DNA of 7,279 nt from Acidobacteriota bacterium (lineage in GTDB: Bacteria; Acidobacteriota; Aminicenantia; UBA2199). The stretch lies in NCBI GenBank assembly GCA_021817755.1, contig JAKAGC010000187.1, forward strand, positions 1 through 7,279, given 5' to 3'. Every line of letters starts with the position of its first letter. The first letter of the stretch is position 1. Below the pieces are notes generated by a model. That model was not told the DNA's origin. It searched no databases and saw only the letters and a program-made list of their open reading frames with translations. Below are positions 1 to 7,279 of the stretch, one piece after another. A program made the translations under genes and the position numbers.

Positions 1-139
1 TACATTTTTTTTTAAGCTTTCTATTCTTCACACTCAATATTAATTTTTTTTCTGCTCACTTAAGAATTTTGAATAACTTATCCATAACTTGTTTTTTAGT
101 ACCAACTATGGTATTTATTGATTCCAAAACAAAATATCC

Positions 140-145
140 AGGAGG
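140..145 (+). promoter_or_regulatory. Ribosome binding site deciding a GTG start
   Basis: A perfect AGGAGG ends 7 nt before an in-frame GTG at 153. The upstream in-frame ATG (108) and TTG (69) have no comparable motif. The site therefore favours GTG 153 as the true methyltransferase start and places this motif upstream of the coding region rather than inside it. Confidence 0.75.
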
Positions 146-152
146 ATTAAAA

Positions 153-977
153 GTGCCAGATATTTTTTCAAAAATTAAAAATTTATTTGGAATACATCAA
201 TCAATATACGCAAAACCTCAATTGGTTTCAGATATAAAAACATGCTATTTTTATCATACAATGGACATCCCAAACTACGGGTTAATTGAGGGGGAATGGG
301 ATTTGAGGCCAAATGTAAACGCATACTATGGTAATATAGACTTTGATCAAAAGCAAGTTCTTGAAATTGGTACTTCTAGTGGATTCGGGACTTTTACTTT
401 AGAAAAGTTGGGTGCTAAATTGGTTTCATATGATTTATCACCGGATTTTTCGTGGGATATTGTTCCATTTTATAAAAATGATACTAATATAACTGAAACA
501 AGTATGAAAAAATGGATTTCTAAGGTAAATAAAGCTTACTGGTTTAGCCATAAAGCTTTTCAATCAAAAGCAAAAGTCGTATATGGGACAGTATACAATA
601 TTCCTTGCCAAATTGGGAAATTCGATATAGTGACTGTATGTGCCGTTCTTATGCATTTACGAGATCCCTTCCTGGCTTTGCAAAGCATTTGCAACCATGT
701 TTCAGATACTATTGTTGTCACAGACGCAATGCCCGAACATATTTTAAATACTCGAAAATACCCTATTATTTTCCGTCCCGGGGTCCGGCAAGAACTTACT
801 AAACCTGGTAGTATGGGAACATGGTGGTATTTATCCCCTGAAACAATTTCCGATTTTCTATACATTCTAGGTTTCGAGGAAACAACTATCTCTTTTCACA
901 AACAGTTGTGGAAGAAACCGGATAAATCCTATATGGAAGTTCCGTTTTATACAGTTACCGCGCATCGAACATTTTAA
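153..977 (+). CDS. Class I SAM-dependent methyltransferase (CmoB-like fold), substrate unknown
   Basis: Predicted 274-aa soluble methyltransferase that uses S-adenosylmethionine. Seen in the sequence: the glycine-rich SAM loop VLEIGTSSGFG (residues 69-79); the acidic end of strand 2, KLVSYDLS with D94; and the strand-4 region GKFDIVTVCAVLMHLRDP (155-172). Before the SAM loop, FYHTMDIPNYGLIEGEWDLR (33-52) resembles the HT(I/M)-x-L...G-x-x-DLR lead-in of CmoB-like methyltransferases. The C-terminal WWYLSPETISDFLYILGF (224-241) also fits that group. Start choice: an in-frame GTG at 153 has a perfect AGGAGG 7 nt upstream. In-frame ATG at 108 and TTG at 69 lack one, and their extra N-terminal residues look non-conserved. 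It lies 37 nt before the SbcD-like gene on the same strand, so the two may be co-transcribed. No convincing promoter is visible in 1-152. The family includes tRNA-modifying, glycan and small-molecule methyltransferases, so the substrate is not assigned. Confidence 0.85.
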   Translation: MPDIFSKIKNLFGIHQSIYAKPQLVSDIKTCYFYHTMDIPNYGLIEGEWDLRPNVNAYYGNIDFDQKQVLEIGTSSGFGTFTLEKLGAKLVSYDLSPDFSWDIVPFYKNDTNITETSMKKWISKVNKAYWFSHKAFQSKAKVVYGTVYNIPCQIGKFDIVTVCAVLMHLRDPFLALQSICNHVSDTIVVTDAMPEHILNTRKYPIIFRPGVRQELTKPGSMGTWWYLSPETISDFLYILGFEETTISFHKQLWKKPDKSYMEVPFYTVTAHRTF

Positions 978-1014
978 TACTTTATTTTACAAAATTAGAT
1001 ATCCCTGATTAATT

Positions 1015-2076
1015 ATGGCTATTCGATTTTTATTTCTTTCCGATACCCACCTTGGATTTGATTATCCTTTTAAACCAAGAGTCGAACGCCGAAGGCGTGG
1101 TCCTGATTTTTTTGAGATGTACAATAAGGCCCTGGAACCTGCAAGAAAAAAGGAAGTAGACTTTGTAATTCATGGGGGAGATATTTTTTTTAGAAGCAAA
1201 ATCCCTCCGTTACTAGTGCAAATGGCTTTTGAACCACTCCTGAATCTAGCAGATAAAGATATCCCGATTTTTATTGTTCCAGGGAATCATGAACGTTCAT
1301 TAATTCCTTATCGTCTGCTGGCTTCCCACAAAAATATTCATATTTTTAACAAACCAAGATCATTCTTTATTAATATCAATGGTGTCCCGATTACTTTATC
1401 CGGTTTTCCCTACATTCGAGATAATATTCGTTTGAATTTCCAAAAAATTTTAAAAGAAACGGGATGGTATGAGAAACCTCCTGGCCCATCTTTGTTATGC
1501 ATGCATCATATAATCGAAGGAGCATCGTTAAAAGTAAATGACAAATTTCACATTTTTAGAAATAATAGCGACGTAATCCGTACCTCCGATCTCCCGATTG
1601 ATGCATCCGCCATTTTATCAGGACATATTCATCGATTCCAGGTGTTATCTCAAGACCTTACCGGAAAAAAAATATCAACATCTGTTTTCTACCCTGGCTC
1701 CACCGAACGAACTTCATTTGCTGAAAAAGATGAGTCGAAGGGTTATCTTATTTTATCCCTTGGGCAAAAAGATTTTCATCTTGCTGATTATATAGTTGAT
1801 AGCTGGGAATTTATTACATTACCCTCCCGGCCAATGATTATATTAGATATGTTCCAACATAATTGTACAATAACAGAATTTCATACCTGGCTTAATTCCA
1901 ATCTCCGCGAACTTCCACAAAATGGTATAATAAAAATTCGTTTCCCTAACGGTTACTCAAAAGAACTTGAAATAACTGTCACAGCAGCTTGGATTCGAAC
2001 TCATACACCTTCATCGATGAATGTAGAATCAGAATTTTACCGTAACCGTATTACTAAGACTGAATCTTATTTGTAA
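1015..2076 (+). CDS. SbcD/Mre11-like metallophosphoesterase (DNA repair nuclease family)
   Basis: A 353-aa calcineurin-like phosphoesterase with the complete two-metal motif set. These are SDTHLG (D10, H12), HGGDIF (D56), PGNHE (N91, H92), CMHH (H164, H165) and SGHIH (H204, H206). The segment FYPGSTERTSFAE (226-238) is the signature seen after the last metal motif in SbcD/Mre11/YhaO-type nucleases, which makes DNA a more likely substrate than a small phosphoester. The C-terminal 90 or so residues would form the capping or partner-binding part and are not clearly recognisable. SbcD normally works with the SbcC/Rad50 ATPase to process DNA ends and hairpins. No such gene follows here, because the next gene is convergent. 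The ATG at 1015 is the natural start because the DTH motif begins nine residues later, as usual for the family. Its Shine-Dalgarno is poor. The last 23 bp overlap the 3' end of the rlmB-like gene on the other strand. Confidence 0.85.
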   Translation: MAIRFLFLSDTHLGFDYPFKPRVERRRRGPDFFEMYNKALEPARKKEVDFVIHGGDIFFRSKIPPLLVQMAFEPLLNLADKDIPIFIVPGNHERSLIPYRLLASHKNIHIFNKPRSFFININGVPITLSGFPYIRDNIRLNFQKILKETGWYEKPPGPSLLCMHHIIEGASLKVNDKFHIFRNNSDVIRTSDLPIDASAILSGHIHRFQVLSQDLTGKKISTSVFYPGSTERTSFAEKDESKGYLILSLGQKDFHLADYIVDSWEFITLPSRPMIILDMFQHNCTITEFHTWLNSNLRELPQNGIIKIRFPNGYSKELEITVTAAWIRTHTPSSMNVESEFYRNRITKTESYL

Positions 2077-2806
2077 CAGACTTATTCTTTACAGATTTTT
2101 GCCTGAGTGCCTCAAATAAAAGAACCGCAGATGCTGCTGATACATTCAGTGAGTCGATGCGTTTGGACTGAGGGATATAAATAGCTTGATCCGAATTCTT
2201 TTGTAACAACGGAGAAACTCCTTTATTCTCATTACCCATGACTATCGCCGTATTGACTGTAAAATCAAAATCATAATAGGGAATACTACGCTCCGCATTC
2301 ATAACAGAGCCGACAATCCAAAAATTATTCTGTTTAAGAAATTCAAAATCCCTTGAAAGGTTTTTCGATATAACAATTCTGGCTTTTAACAACGCACCGG
2401 AAGAGGTTTTTAAAACTGTTTCATTTATCGGGGCTGAATTTCTTTGGGATATGACAACAGCATCCACATTGGCTGCCACAGCACTTCGAATAATCGCACC
2501 GAGATTACCTGTATCATTAATACTATCAAGAATCAATATTAAACCGGTTTGTATCGAATTTATTATTTCATCAAGTTCATAAAAACGGATAGGGGATATT
2601 TCAGCAAAAATTCCCTGATGATCGCTCCCGGCTTTTCTGGAGATAGTCTGCTGCGGAACCATCTGAAAAACAACACCGTTTTCTTTGCATAACCGAATAA
2701 CGTGATCTACACGTTTATCTCTTTTCCCATCGGCGATATAAACCTTATTCACAGGAATTTTTTCGCTCAGAGCTTCAATTAATGCATTCATTGAACTGAT
2801 ATTCAT
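2054..2806 (-). CDS. rlmB: SpoU/TrmH-family RNA 2'-O-ribose methyltransferase, probably 23S rRNA (RlmB-like)
   Basis: A 250-aa SPOUT methyltransferase, the normal length for RlmB. The N-terminal substrate-binding part contains SDHQGIFAE (61-69), the equivalent of the family's H-QG motif. The knotted catalytic domain shows motif 1 NLGAIIRSA (101-109; N101 and R107 conserved), SAPINETVLKTSSGA (124-138), motif 2 VMGNENKGVS (189-198) and motif 3 SLNVSAASAVLLFEALRQ (219-236). RlmB methylates a 23S rRNA guanosine 2'-OH in the peptidyl-transferase region. Related paralogues modify tRNA or other rRNA sites, so the exact target is inferred. An in-frame TTG at 2827 would add seven residues and overlap gltX. 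The ATG at 2806 is preferred because MNISSMNALIEAL aligns with the usual RlmB N-terminus. It starts 10 nt after the gltX stop, so translation is probably coupled. No intrinsic terminator follows, since the 3' end runs into the convergent SbcD-like gene. Confidence 0.85.
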   Translation of the reverse strand: MNISSMNALIEALSEKIPVNKVYIADGKRDKRVDHVIRLCKENGVVFQMVPQQTISRKAGSDHQGIFAEISPIRFYELDEIINSIQTGLILILDSINDTGNLGAIIRSAVAANVDAVVISQRNSAPINETVLKTSSGALLKARIVISKNLSRDFEFLKQNNFWIVGSVMNAERSIPYYDFDFTVNTAIVMGNENKGVSPLLQKNSDQAIYIPQSKRIDSLNVSAASAVLLFEALRQKSVKNKSVTNKIQS

Positions 2807-2816
2807 TTTACGATCA

Positions 2817-4292
2817 CTAATTTCCAAAAAATTTATGCAGACGTGGAATCATAGGAAGCACAGCAGGTTGAATTTCAAGAAGTGCTCCGGTTTCAATCAA
2901 TGGAATAAAATCTTTCAATTCAATTCCTGATTCCTTTCCTGTTAATGCAAGTCGGATAGGATGATACAATTCCTTCCCTTTAATTCCGTACAATTCCTGA
3001 ATTTTCTTAGTAACTTCCAAAATAAACGAAAAAGGAACAGGAGCAGTGGTTTTAGTTAGTTCTTCTCTAAGTAGGGAAAGAACTTTTATTGCACTTTCAG
3101 AGGAGTGGAGATGTTCAAGACTTTCCGTTGAGATATCTAAAGTCGTGAACTGGACAAAATCTCGGGCAATCTCAGAGAGAAGATAATTATAATTCGATAA
3201 AACCCGGGCTGCTTTCCCAATCCATTGAATAGATTCTGAATTTAGTTTTACTTGAAATTGTTCTTTCTCAAGAAATGGAAGGATACGTTCTCCAAGTTGA
3301 TTATCATCTAATCTACGGATATGTTCCCGGTTCATCCATTTAAGTTTTTGGTAATCAAAAATCGCAGGAGATTTGGATACCTTTTTTATATTAAAAAGTT
3401 CTATCAATTTATCTCGTGTAAGAATTACATCTGTATTTCCACCGGGAGACCAACCTAAAAGCGCAAGATAATTAAAAAGTGCTTCCGGTAAATACCCTTC
3501 TTCCCGGAACTGTATAAGAGAAGTGGAACCGTGACGTTTTGATAATTTGGTATTGTCTTCGCCCATAACCATTGAAAGATGACCAAATTGTGGCCTTTCA
3601 AAGCTAAGGGCATCATACAATACAAGCTGTCTGGCAGTATTGGAGATGTGGTCTTCTCCACGAATAACCATTGTAACTTGCATTAGAAAATCATCGATAA
3701 CTACCGAATAATTATAAGCAGGCATTCCACTTGAGCGCAGAATAACCGGGTCAGAAAGAAGATTGGAATCAAAAGTGACTTTTTCGCGGACAAGATCAAA
3801 AAATTCAATCGTTTTGTCACGAGGAATTTTTAAACGAATAGCTGCTTCTTCGCCATTGGCAATACGTTTTTTGGATTCTTGAATATCAAGATTTCTGCAT
3901 TTCCCGGAATAGCCGGCTGCACTATCCTTATCTGGTGCATTTTCTTTTTCTTTCTGAAGATCTTCTGCTGAGCAAAAACAATAGTACGCATTTCCGAAAT
4001 CGATTAATTGATCCGCATACTTTTTGTAAATTTCGAGGCGCTCTGATTGCCGATAAGGAGCAAATTGACCTCCTTTATCCGGACCTTCATCCCATTCTAT
4101 GCCCAGCCACTTCATATCATGAATTAAGTTCTCTTCATATTCTCTTTTAGAACGTTCTACATCCGTATCTTCAATGCGAAGGATCAATGCTCCTTGCTTA
4201 CGGCGGGCATGTAAATAGTTGAATAACGCTGTCCGAGCATTTCCAACATGAACAAATCCGGTGGGGGATGGGGCAAAACGTAAACGAATCAT
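2817..4292 (-). CDS. gltX: Glutamyl-tRNA synthetase
   Basis: A 491-aa class I aminoacyl-tRNA synthetase that charges tRNA-Glu with glutamate in the cytoplasm. The length is typical for bacterial GluRS. Seen: RFAPSPTGFVHVGNARTALF (5-24) with the HIGH-type motif HVGN (15-18); LRIEDTDVERS (38-48); VIRGEDHISNTARQ (209-222); and the KMSKS-type loop KLSKRHG (249-255). Residues C105, C107 and C132 (CFC...YSGKC) match the zinc-binding insertion of bacterial GluRS, but the fourth ligand is not obvious. The C-terminal helical anticodon-binding domain ends with KGKELYHPIRLALTGKESG (438-456). Whether the enzyme also misacylates tRNA-Gln cannot be read from the sequence. The ATG at 4292 is chosen because AGAGAGGT lies 5 nt upstream and MIRLRFAPSPTG is the family N-terminus. 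An in-frame upstream ATG (4343) would add 17 unconserved residues across the probable promoter. It leads the gltX-rlmB pair. Confidence 0.97.
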   Translation of the reverse strand: MIRLRFAPSPTGFVHVGNARTALFNYLHARRKQGALILRIEDTDVERSKREYEENLIHDMKWLGIEWDEGPDKGGQFAPYRQSERLEIYKKYADQLIDFGNAYYCFCSAEDLQKEKENAPDKDSAAGYSGKCRNLDIQESKKRIANGEEAAIRLKIPRDKTIEFFDLVREKVTFDSNLLSDPVILRSSGMPAYNYSVVIDDFLMQVTMVIRGEDHISNTARQLVLYDALSFERPQFGHLSMVMGEDNTKLSKRHGSTSLIQFREEGYLPEALFNYLALLGWSPGGNTDVILTRDKLIELFNIKKVSKSPAIFDYQKLKWMNREHIRRLDDNQLGERILPFLEKEQFQVKLNSESIQWIGKAARVLSNYNYLLSEIARDFVQFTTLDISTESLEHLHSSESAIKVLSLLREELTKTTAPVPFSFILEVTKKIQELYGIKGKELYHPIRLALTGKESGIELKDFIPLIETGALLEIQPAVLPMIPRLHKFFGN

Positions 4293-4297
4293 AGATG

Positions 4298-4305
4298 ACC
4301 TCTCT
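4298..4305 (-). promoter_or_regulatory. gltX ribosome binding site
   Basis: On the minus strand AGAGAGGT lies 5 nt before the ATG at 4292. It fixes the gltX start at that codon rather than at the in-frame ATG at 4343. Confidence 0.7.
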
Positions 4306-4331
4306 ATATTATAATCGTATTTCGAACAAGG

Positions 4332-4360
4332 ATTATACTTCATATTGTATTAAAAATAAA
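4332..4360 (-). promoter_or_regulatory. Possible gltX promoter
   Basis: On the minus strand a perfect TATAAT (4332-4337) lies 17 nt downstream of a weak TTTATT (4355-4360). Transcription would begin near 4325, giving a leader of about 33 nt. A second TATAAT at 4308-4313 is too close to the ribosome binding site to serve as a normal -10. The -35 is poor and the region is AT-rich, so this is tentative. Confidence 0.3.
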
Positions 4361-4447
4361 TAGGGTAGACTTTTTGAAATTTGATTAGTACGGATTTAAT
4401 TAATGATATACTAAATTCGGATTTATAGTTAAGAAGAATAGGGTTTA

Positions 4448-4463
4448 GGTTTCACGTGTCCTT
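4448..4463. promoter_or_regulatory. Second, half-conserved parS-like site
   Basis: GGTTTCACGTGTCCTT keeps the left half and central CACGTG of the neighbouring parS-like palindrome (first 11 of 16 bases identical) but has lost the right half. The two centres are exactly 32 bp apart, about three helical turns, so both sites face the same side of the DNA. It may be a weak accessory ParB site or a decaying copy. Confidence 0.45.
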
Positions 4464-4478
4464 AATTTTGTACTAAAC

Positions 4479-4496
4479 AGGTTTCACGTGAAACCT
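4479..4496. promoter_or_regulatory. parS-like ParB-binding site (18-bp perfect palindrome)
   Basis: AGGTTTCACGTGAAACCT is a perfect 18-bp palindrome. Its 16-bp core at 4480-4495 matches the established bacterial parS consensus TGTTTCACGTGAAACA at 14 of 16 positions, and only the outermost base on each side differs. ParB loads at parS to organise and segregate the origin region together with ParA and SMC. The site lies in non-coding DNA near gyrA, which agrees with the usual oriC-proximal location. No parA or parB is in the window, so function is inferred from the motif. Confidence 0.8.
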
Positions 4497-4508
4497 AAAG
4501 TAAAATCA

Positions 4509-4538
4509 CCGTTGTTTGGGGGTTTAGGTCCAAAACGG
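4509..4538 (-). terminator. Weak hairpin after the peroxiredoxin gene
   Basis: Two nucleotides after the peroxiredoxin stop, the minus strand can fold with CCGTT pairing to AACGG, extended by TTGG with CCAA, with a 2-nt bulge and a 10-nt loop. Only a modest T-rich stretch (TGATTTTAC) follows. It could slow or end peroxiredoxin transcription before the parS region, but it is far from an ideal terminator. Confidence 0.3.
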
Positions 4539-4540
4539 AT

Positions 4541-4993
4541 TTATTTTTCCAGGAAAGCTATAATTTCATTAATATCGGGAACTTCTTTAATGGGATAGGT
4601 TTTTGCAAATATAACTTTTCCTTCTTCATCAACAATTATATTAGCTCGCTTGGAAAAGCCATGTTCATCAAAAAAGACATCCAATTGCTTCGCTAACGCA
4701 CCATGTGGCCAAAAATCAGCCAGAAGTCGTACTTCATTAACTCCAAGTTCTTTCGCCCATGCTGCTTTACTGTATACATGATCAATACTAACACCAAGTG
4801 GAACAGTTTTAAGTTTACTGAATTTTTCCATATTATCTTCAAGCGATTTCATCTGAGCAGCGCAAACAGGGGTAAAAGCAAGCGGATGAAAAGAAAGAAG
4901 AATCTTTTTTCCTTTATACTCTTTAAAATCGATATCTTTGTTATCCTGATCTTTCAAAACAAATCCTTGTATTTTTTCTCCAATGTTAATCAT
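4541..4993 (-). CDS. Peroxiredoxin, AhpC/TSA family, 1-Cys type
   Basis: A 150-aa thioredoxin-fold peroxidase that reduces hydrogen peroxide or organic hydroperoxides in the cytoplasm. The active-site motif PLAFTPVC (37-44) supplies P37, T41 and the peroxidatic cysteine C44. R116 in KRANIIVDEEGKV (115-127) is the conserved arginine that lowers the cysteine pKa. C44 is the only cysteine in the protein, so no resolving cysteine exists in the chain. Regeneration must use an external thiol or partner, as in AhpE-like 1-Cys enzymes. The length fits the AhpE/BCP-sized group, and the motif looks most like AhpE. An ATG at 5008 is in frame, but the AGGAGG ribosome binding site lies between it and the ATG at 4993, so 4993 is the start. 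It has its own promoter and is separated from gyrA by a hairpin, so it is probably monocistronic. Confidence 0.92.
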   Translation of the reverse strand: MINIGEKIQGFVLKDQDNKDIDFKEYKGKKILLSFHPLAFTPVCAAQMKSLEDNMEKFSKLKTVPLGVSIDHVYSKAAWAKELGVNEVRLLADFWPHGALAKQLDVFFDEHGFSKRANIIVDEEGKVIFAKTYPIKEVPDINEIIAFLEK

Positions 4994-4997
4994 ATTT

Positions 4998-5003
4998 CCT
5001 CCT
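4998..5003 (-). promoter_or_regulatory. Peroxiredoxin ribosome binding site
   Basis: A perfect AGGAGG on the minus strand ends 4 nt before the ATG at 4993. It lies downstream of the in-frame ATG at 5008, which rules that codon out as the main start. Confidence 0.8.
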
Positions 5004-5035
5004 ATCATTTTAAGTTATACTTAGTTTGTTGAACT

Positions 5036-5064
5036 ATTATAATACGAATCAAAATTATTTTCAA
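5036..5064 (-). promoter_or_regulatory. Sigma70-type promoter of the peroxiredoxin gene
   Basis: On the minus strand TTGAAA (5059-5064) is followed after exactly 17 nt by a perfect TATAAT (5036-5041). This is the best promoter in the window. Transcription should start near 5029, giving a leader of about 36 nt. A 15-bp dyad, TAGTT-N5-AACTA at 5022-5036, overlaps the end of the -10 box and the start site and could be an operator. Confidence 0.75.
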
Positions 5065-5102
5065 ATTAAAAAATAACGAAAAGAAAAGTTTTTTGAGGGG
5101 TG

Positions 5103-5124
5103 CGGGGGGGTTATAACCCCCCCG
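5103..5124 (-). terminator. GC-only palindromic hairpin after gyrA
   Basis: A 22-bp perfect palindrome, C-G7-TTATAA-C7-G, begins 17 nt after the gyrA stop. It forms an 8-bp all-GC stem with a 6-nt loop. The expected T-tract does not follow directly: in the gyrA direction CACCCCTC and A6 intervene before CTTTTCTTTTC. It is probably a gyrA transcription terminator or mRNA 3' stabiliser, and it could also be a copy of a dispersed palindromic repeat. Confidence 0.5.
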
Positions 5125-5141
5125 GTAGAAAGACAAAGACA

Positions 5142-7279
<2,138 letters not shown>

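Larger units (their letters stand above)
4444..4499. repeat. 15-bp inverted repeat joining the two parS-like sites
   Basis: TTTAGGTTTCACGTG (4444-4458) is exactly complementary to CACGTGAAACCTAAA (4485-4499), leaving a 26-nt spacer. The similarity between the two sites therefore extends beyond the ParB motif into the TTTAGG flank, which suggests an inverted duplication. No T-tract follows on either strand, so it is not a normal intrinsic terminator. Confidence 0.7.

Noticed and set aside
78..86. TTATCCATA, one mismatch from the DnaA box TTATCCACA
   Set aside because: It is a single imperfect copy in AT-rich DNA with no cluster around it, so it is not evidence for an origin.
89..117. TTGTTT-N17-TATTTA as a promoter for the methyltransferase gene
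   Set aside because: Both hexamers match the consensus at only about half their positions, a level common in AT-rich DNA.
560..865. Minus-strand open frame within the methyltransferase gene
   Set aside because: It is a shadow of a well-supported coding region, with no ribosome binding site and no recognisable domain.
4308..4313. Second TATAAT upstream of gltX as its -10 box
   Set aside because: Transcription would start within or just before the ribosome binding site, and no -35 lies at a suitable distance.
4444..4499. The parS-region inverted repeat as an intrinsic terminator
   Set aside because: No T-run follows the stem on either strand, and the exact match to the parS consensus explains the palindrome better.

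Overview
The window is chromosomal DNA from a bacterium with AT-rich coding sequence. The phylum cannot be named from the sequence alone. Shine-Dalgarno motifs and sigma70-type promoter elements are recognisable. The contents are mostly core housekeeping genes, and one end behaves very differently from the rest.

Layout. (1) 153-2076, plus strand: a class I SAM-dependent methyltransferase of the CmoB-like type, then, after 37 nt, an SbcD/Mre11-like metallophosphoesterase with all its metal-binding motifs. Its presumed SbcC/Rad50 partner is not in the window. (2) 2054-4292, minus strand: gltX (glutamyl-tRNA synthetase) and a SpoU/TrmH-family rRNA 2'-O-methyltransferase (probably rlmB). They are 10 nt apart and probably co-transcribed as a translation unit. 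The rlmB and SbcD-like genes are convergent and overlap by 23 bp at their 3' ends. (3) 4293-4540: a 248-nt non-coding gap. It holds an 18-bp perfect palindrome centred on TTTCACGTGAAA that closely matches the ParB-binding parS site, plus a second half-conserved copy exactly 32 bp away. (4) 4541-4993, minus strand: a 1-Cys peroxiredoxin with a near-consensus promoter and a strong ribosome binding site. (5) 5142 to the right edge, minus strand: gyrA without its first part. It has the end of the breakage-reunion domain, the complete six-blade C-terminal beta-pinwheel and a very acidic tail. A GC-only palindromic hairpin follows it.

How the parts fit. gyrA and parS together suggest an origin-proximal chromosomal location, because both are typically found near oriC. 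This is inference: no dnaA, dnaN or oriC is visible. gltX and rlmB both serve translation. The peroxiredoxin is its own transcription unit.

The two observations most worth checking are the parS pair and the right end of gyrA. At about position 7075-7095 the composition changes abruptly: 66% GC (111 of 169) in 7111-7279, against 43% in the 90 nt before it and 20% in 6901-6960. The gyrA reading frame stays open across the change. The break falls at the conserved GPDFPTGG segment, so this is either a recombinant gyrA or a metagenomic assembly chimera. I found no CRISPR array, insertion sequence, tRNA or rRNA, and no convincing new multi-gene system.
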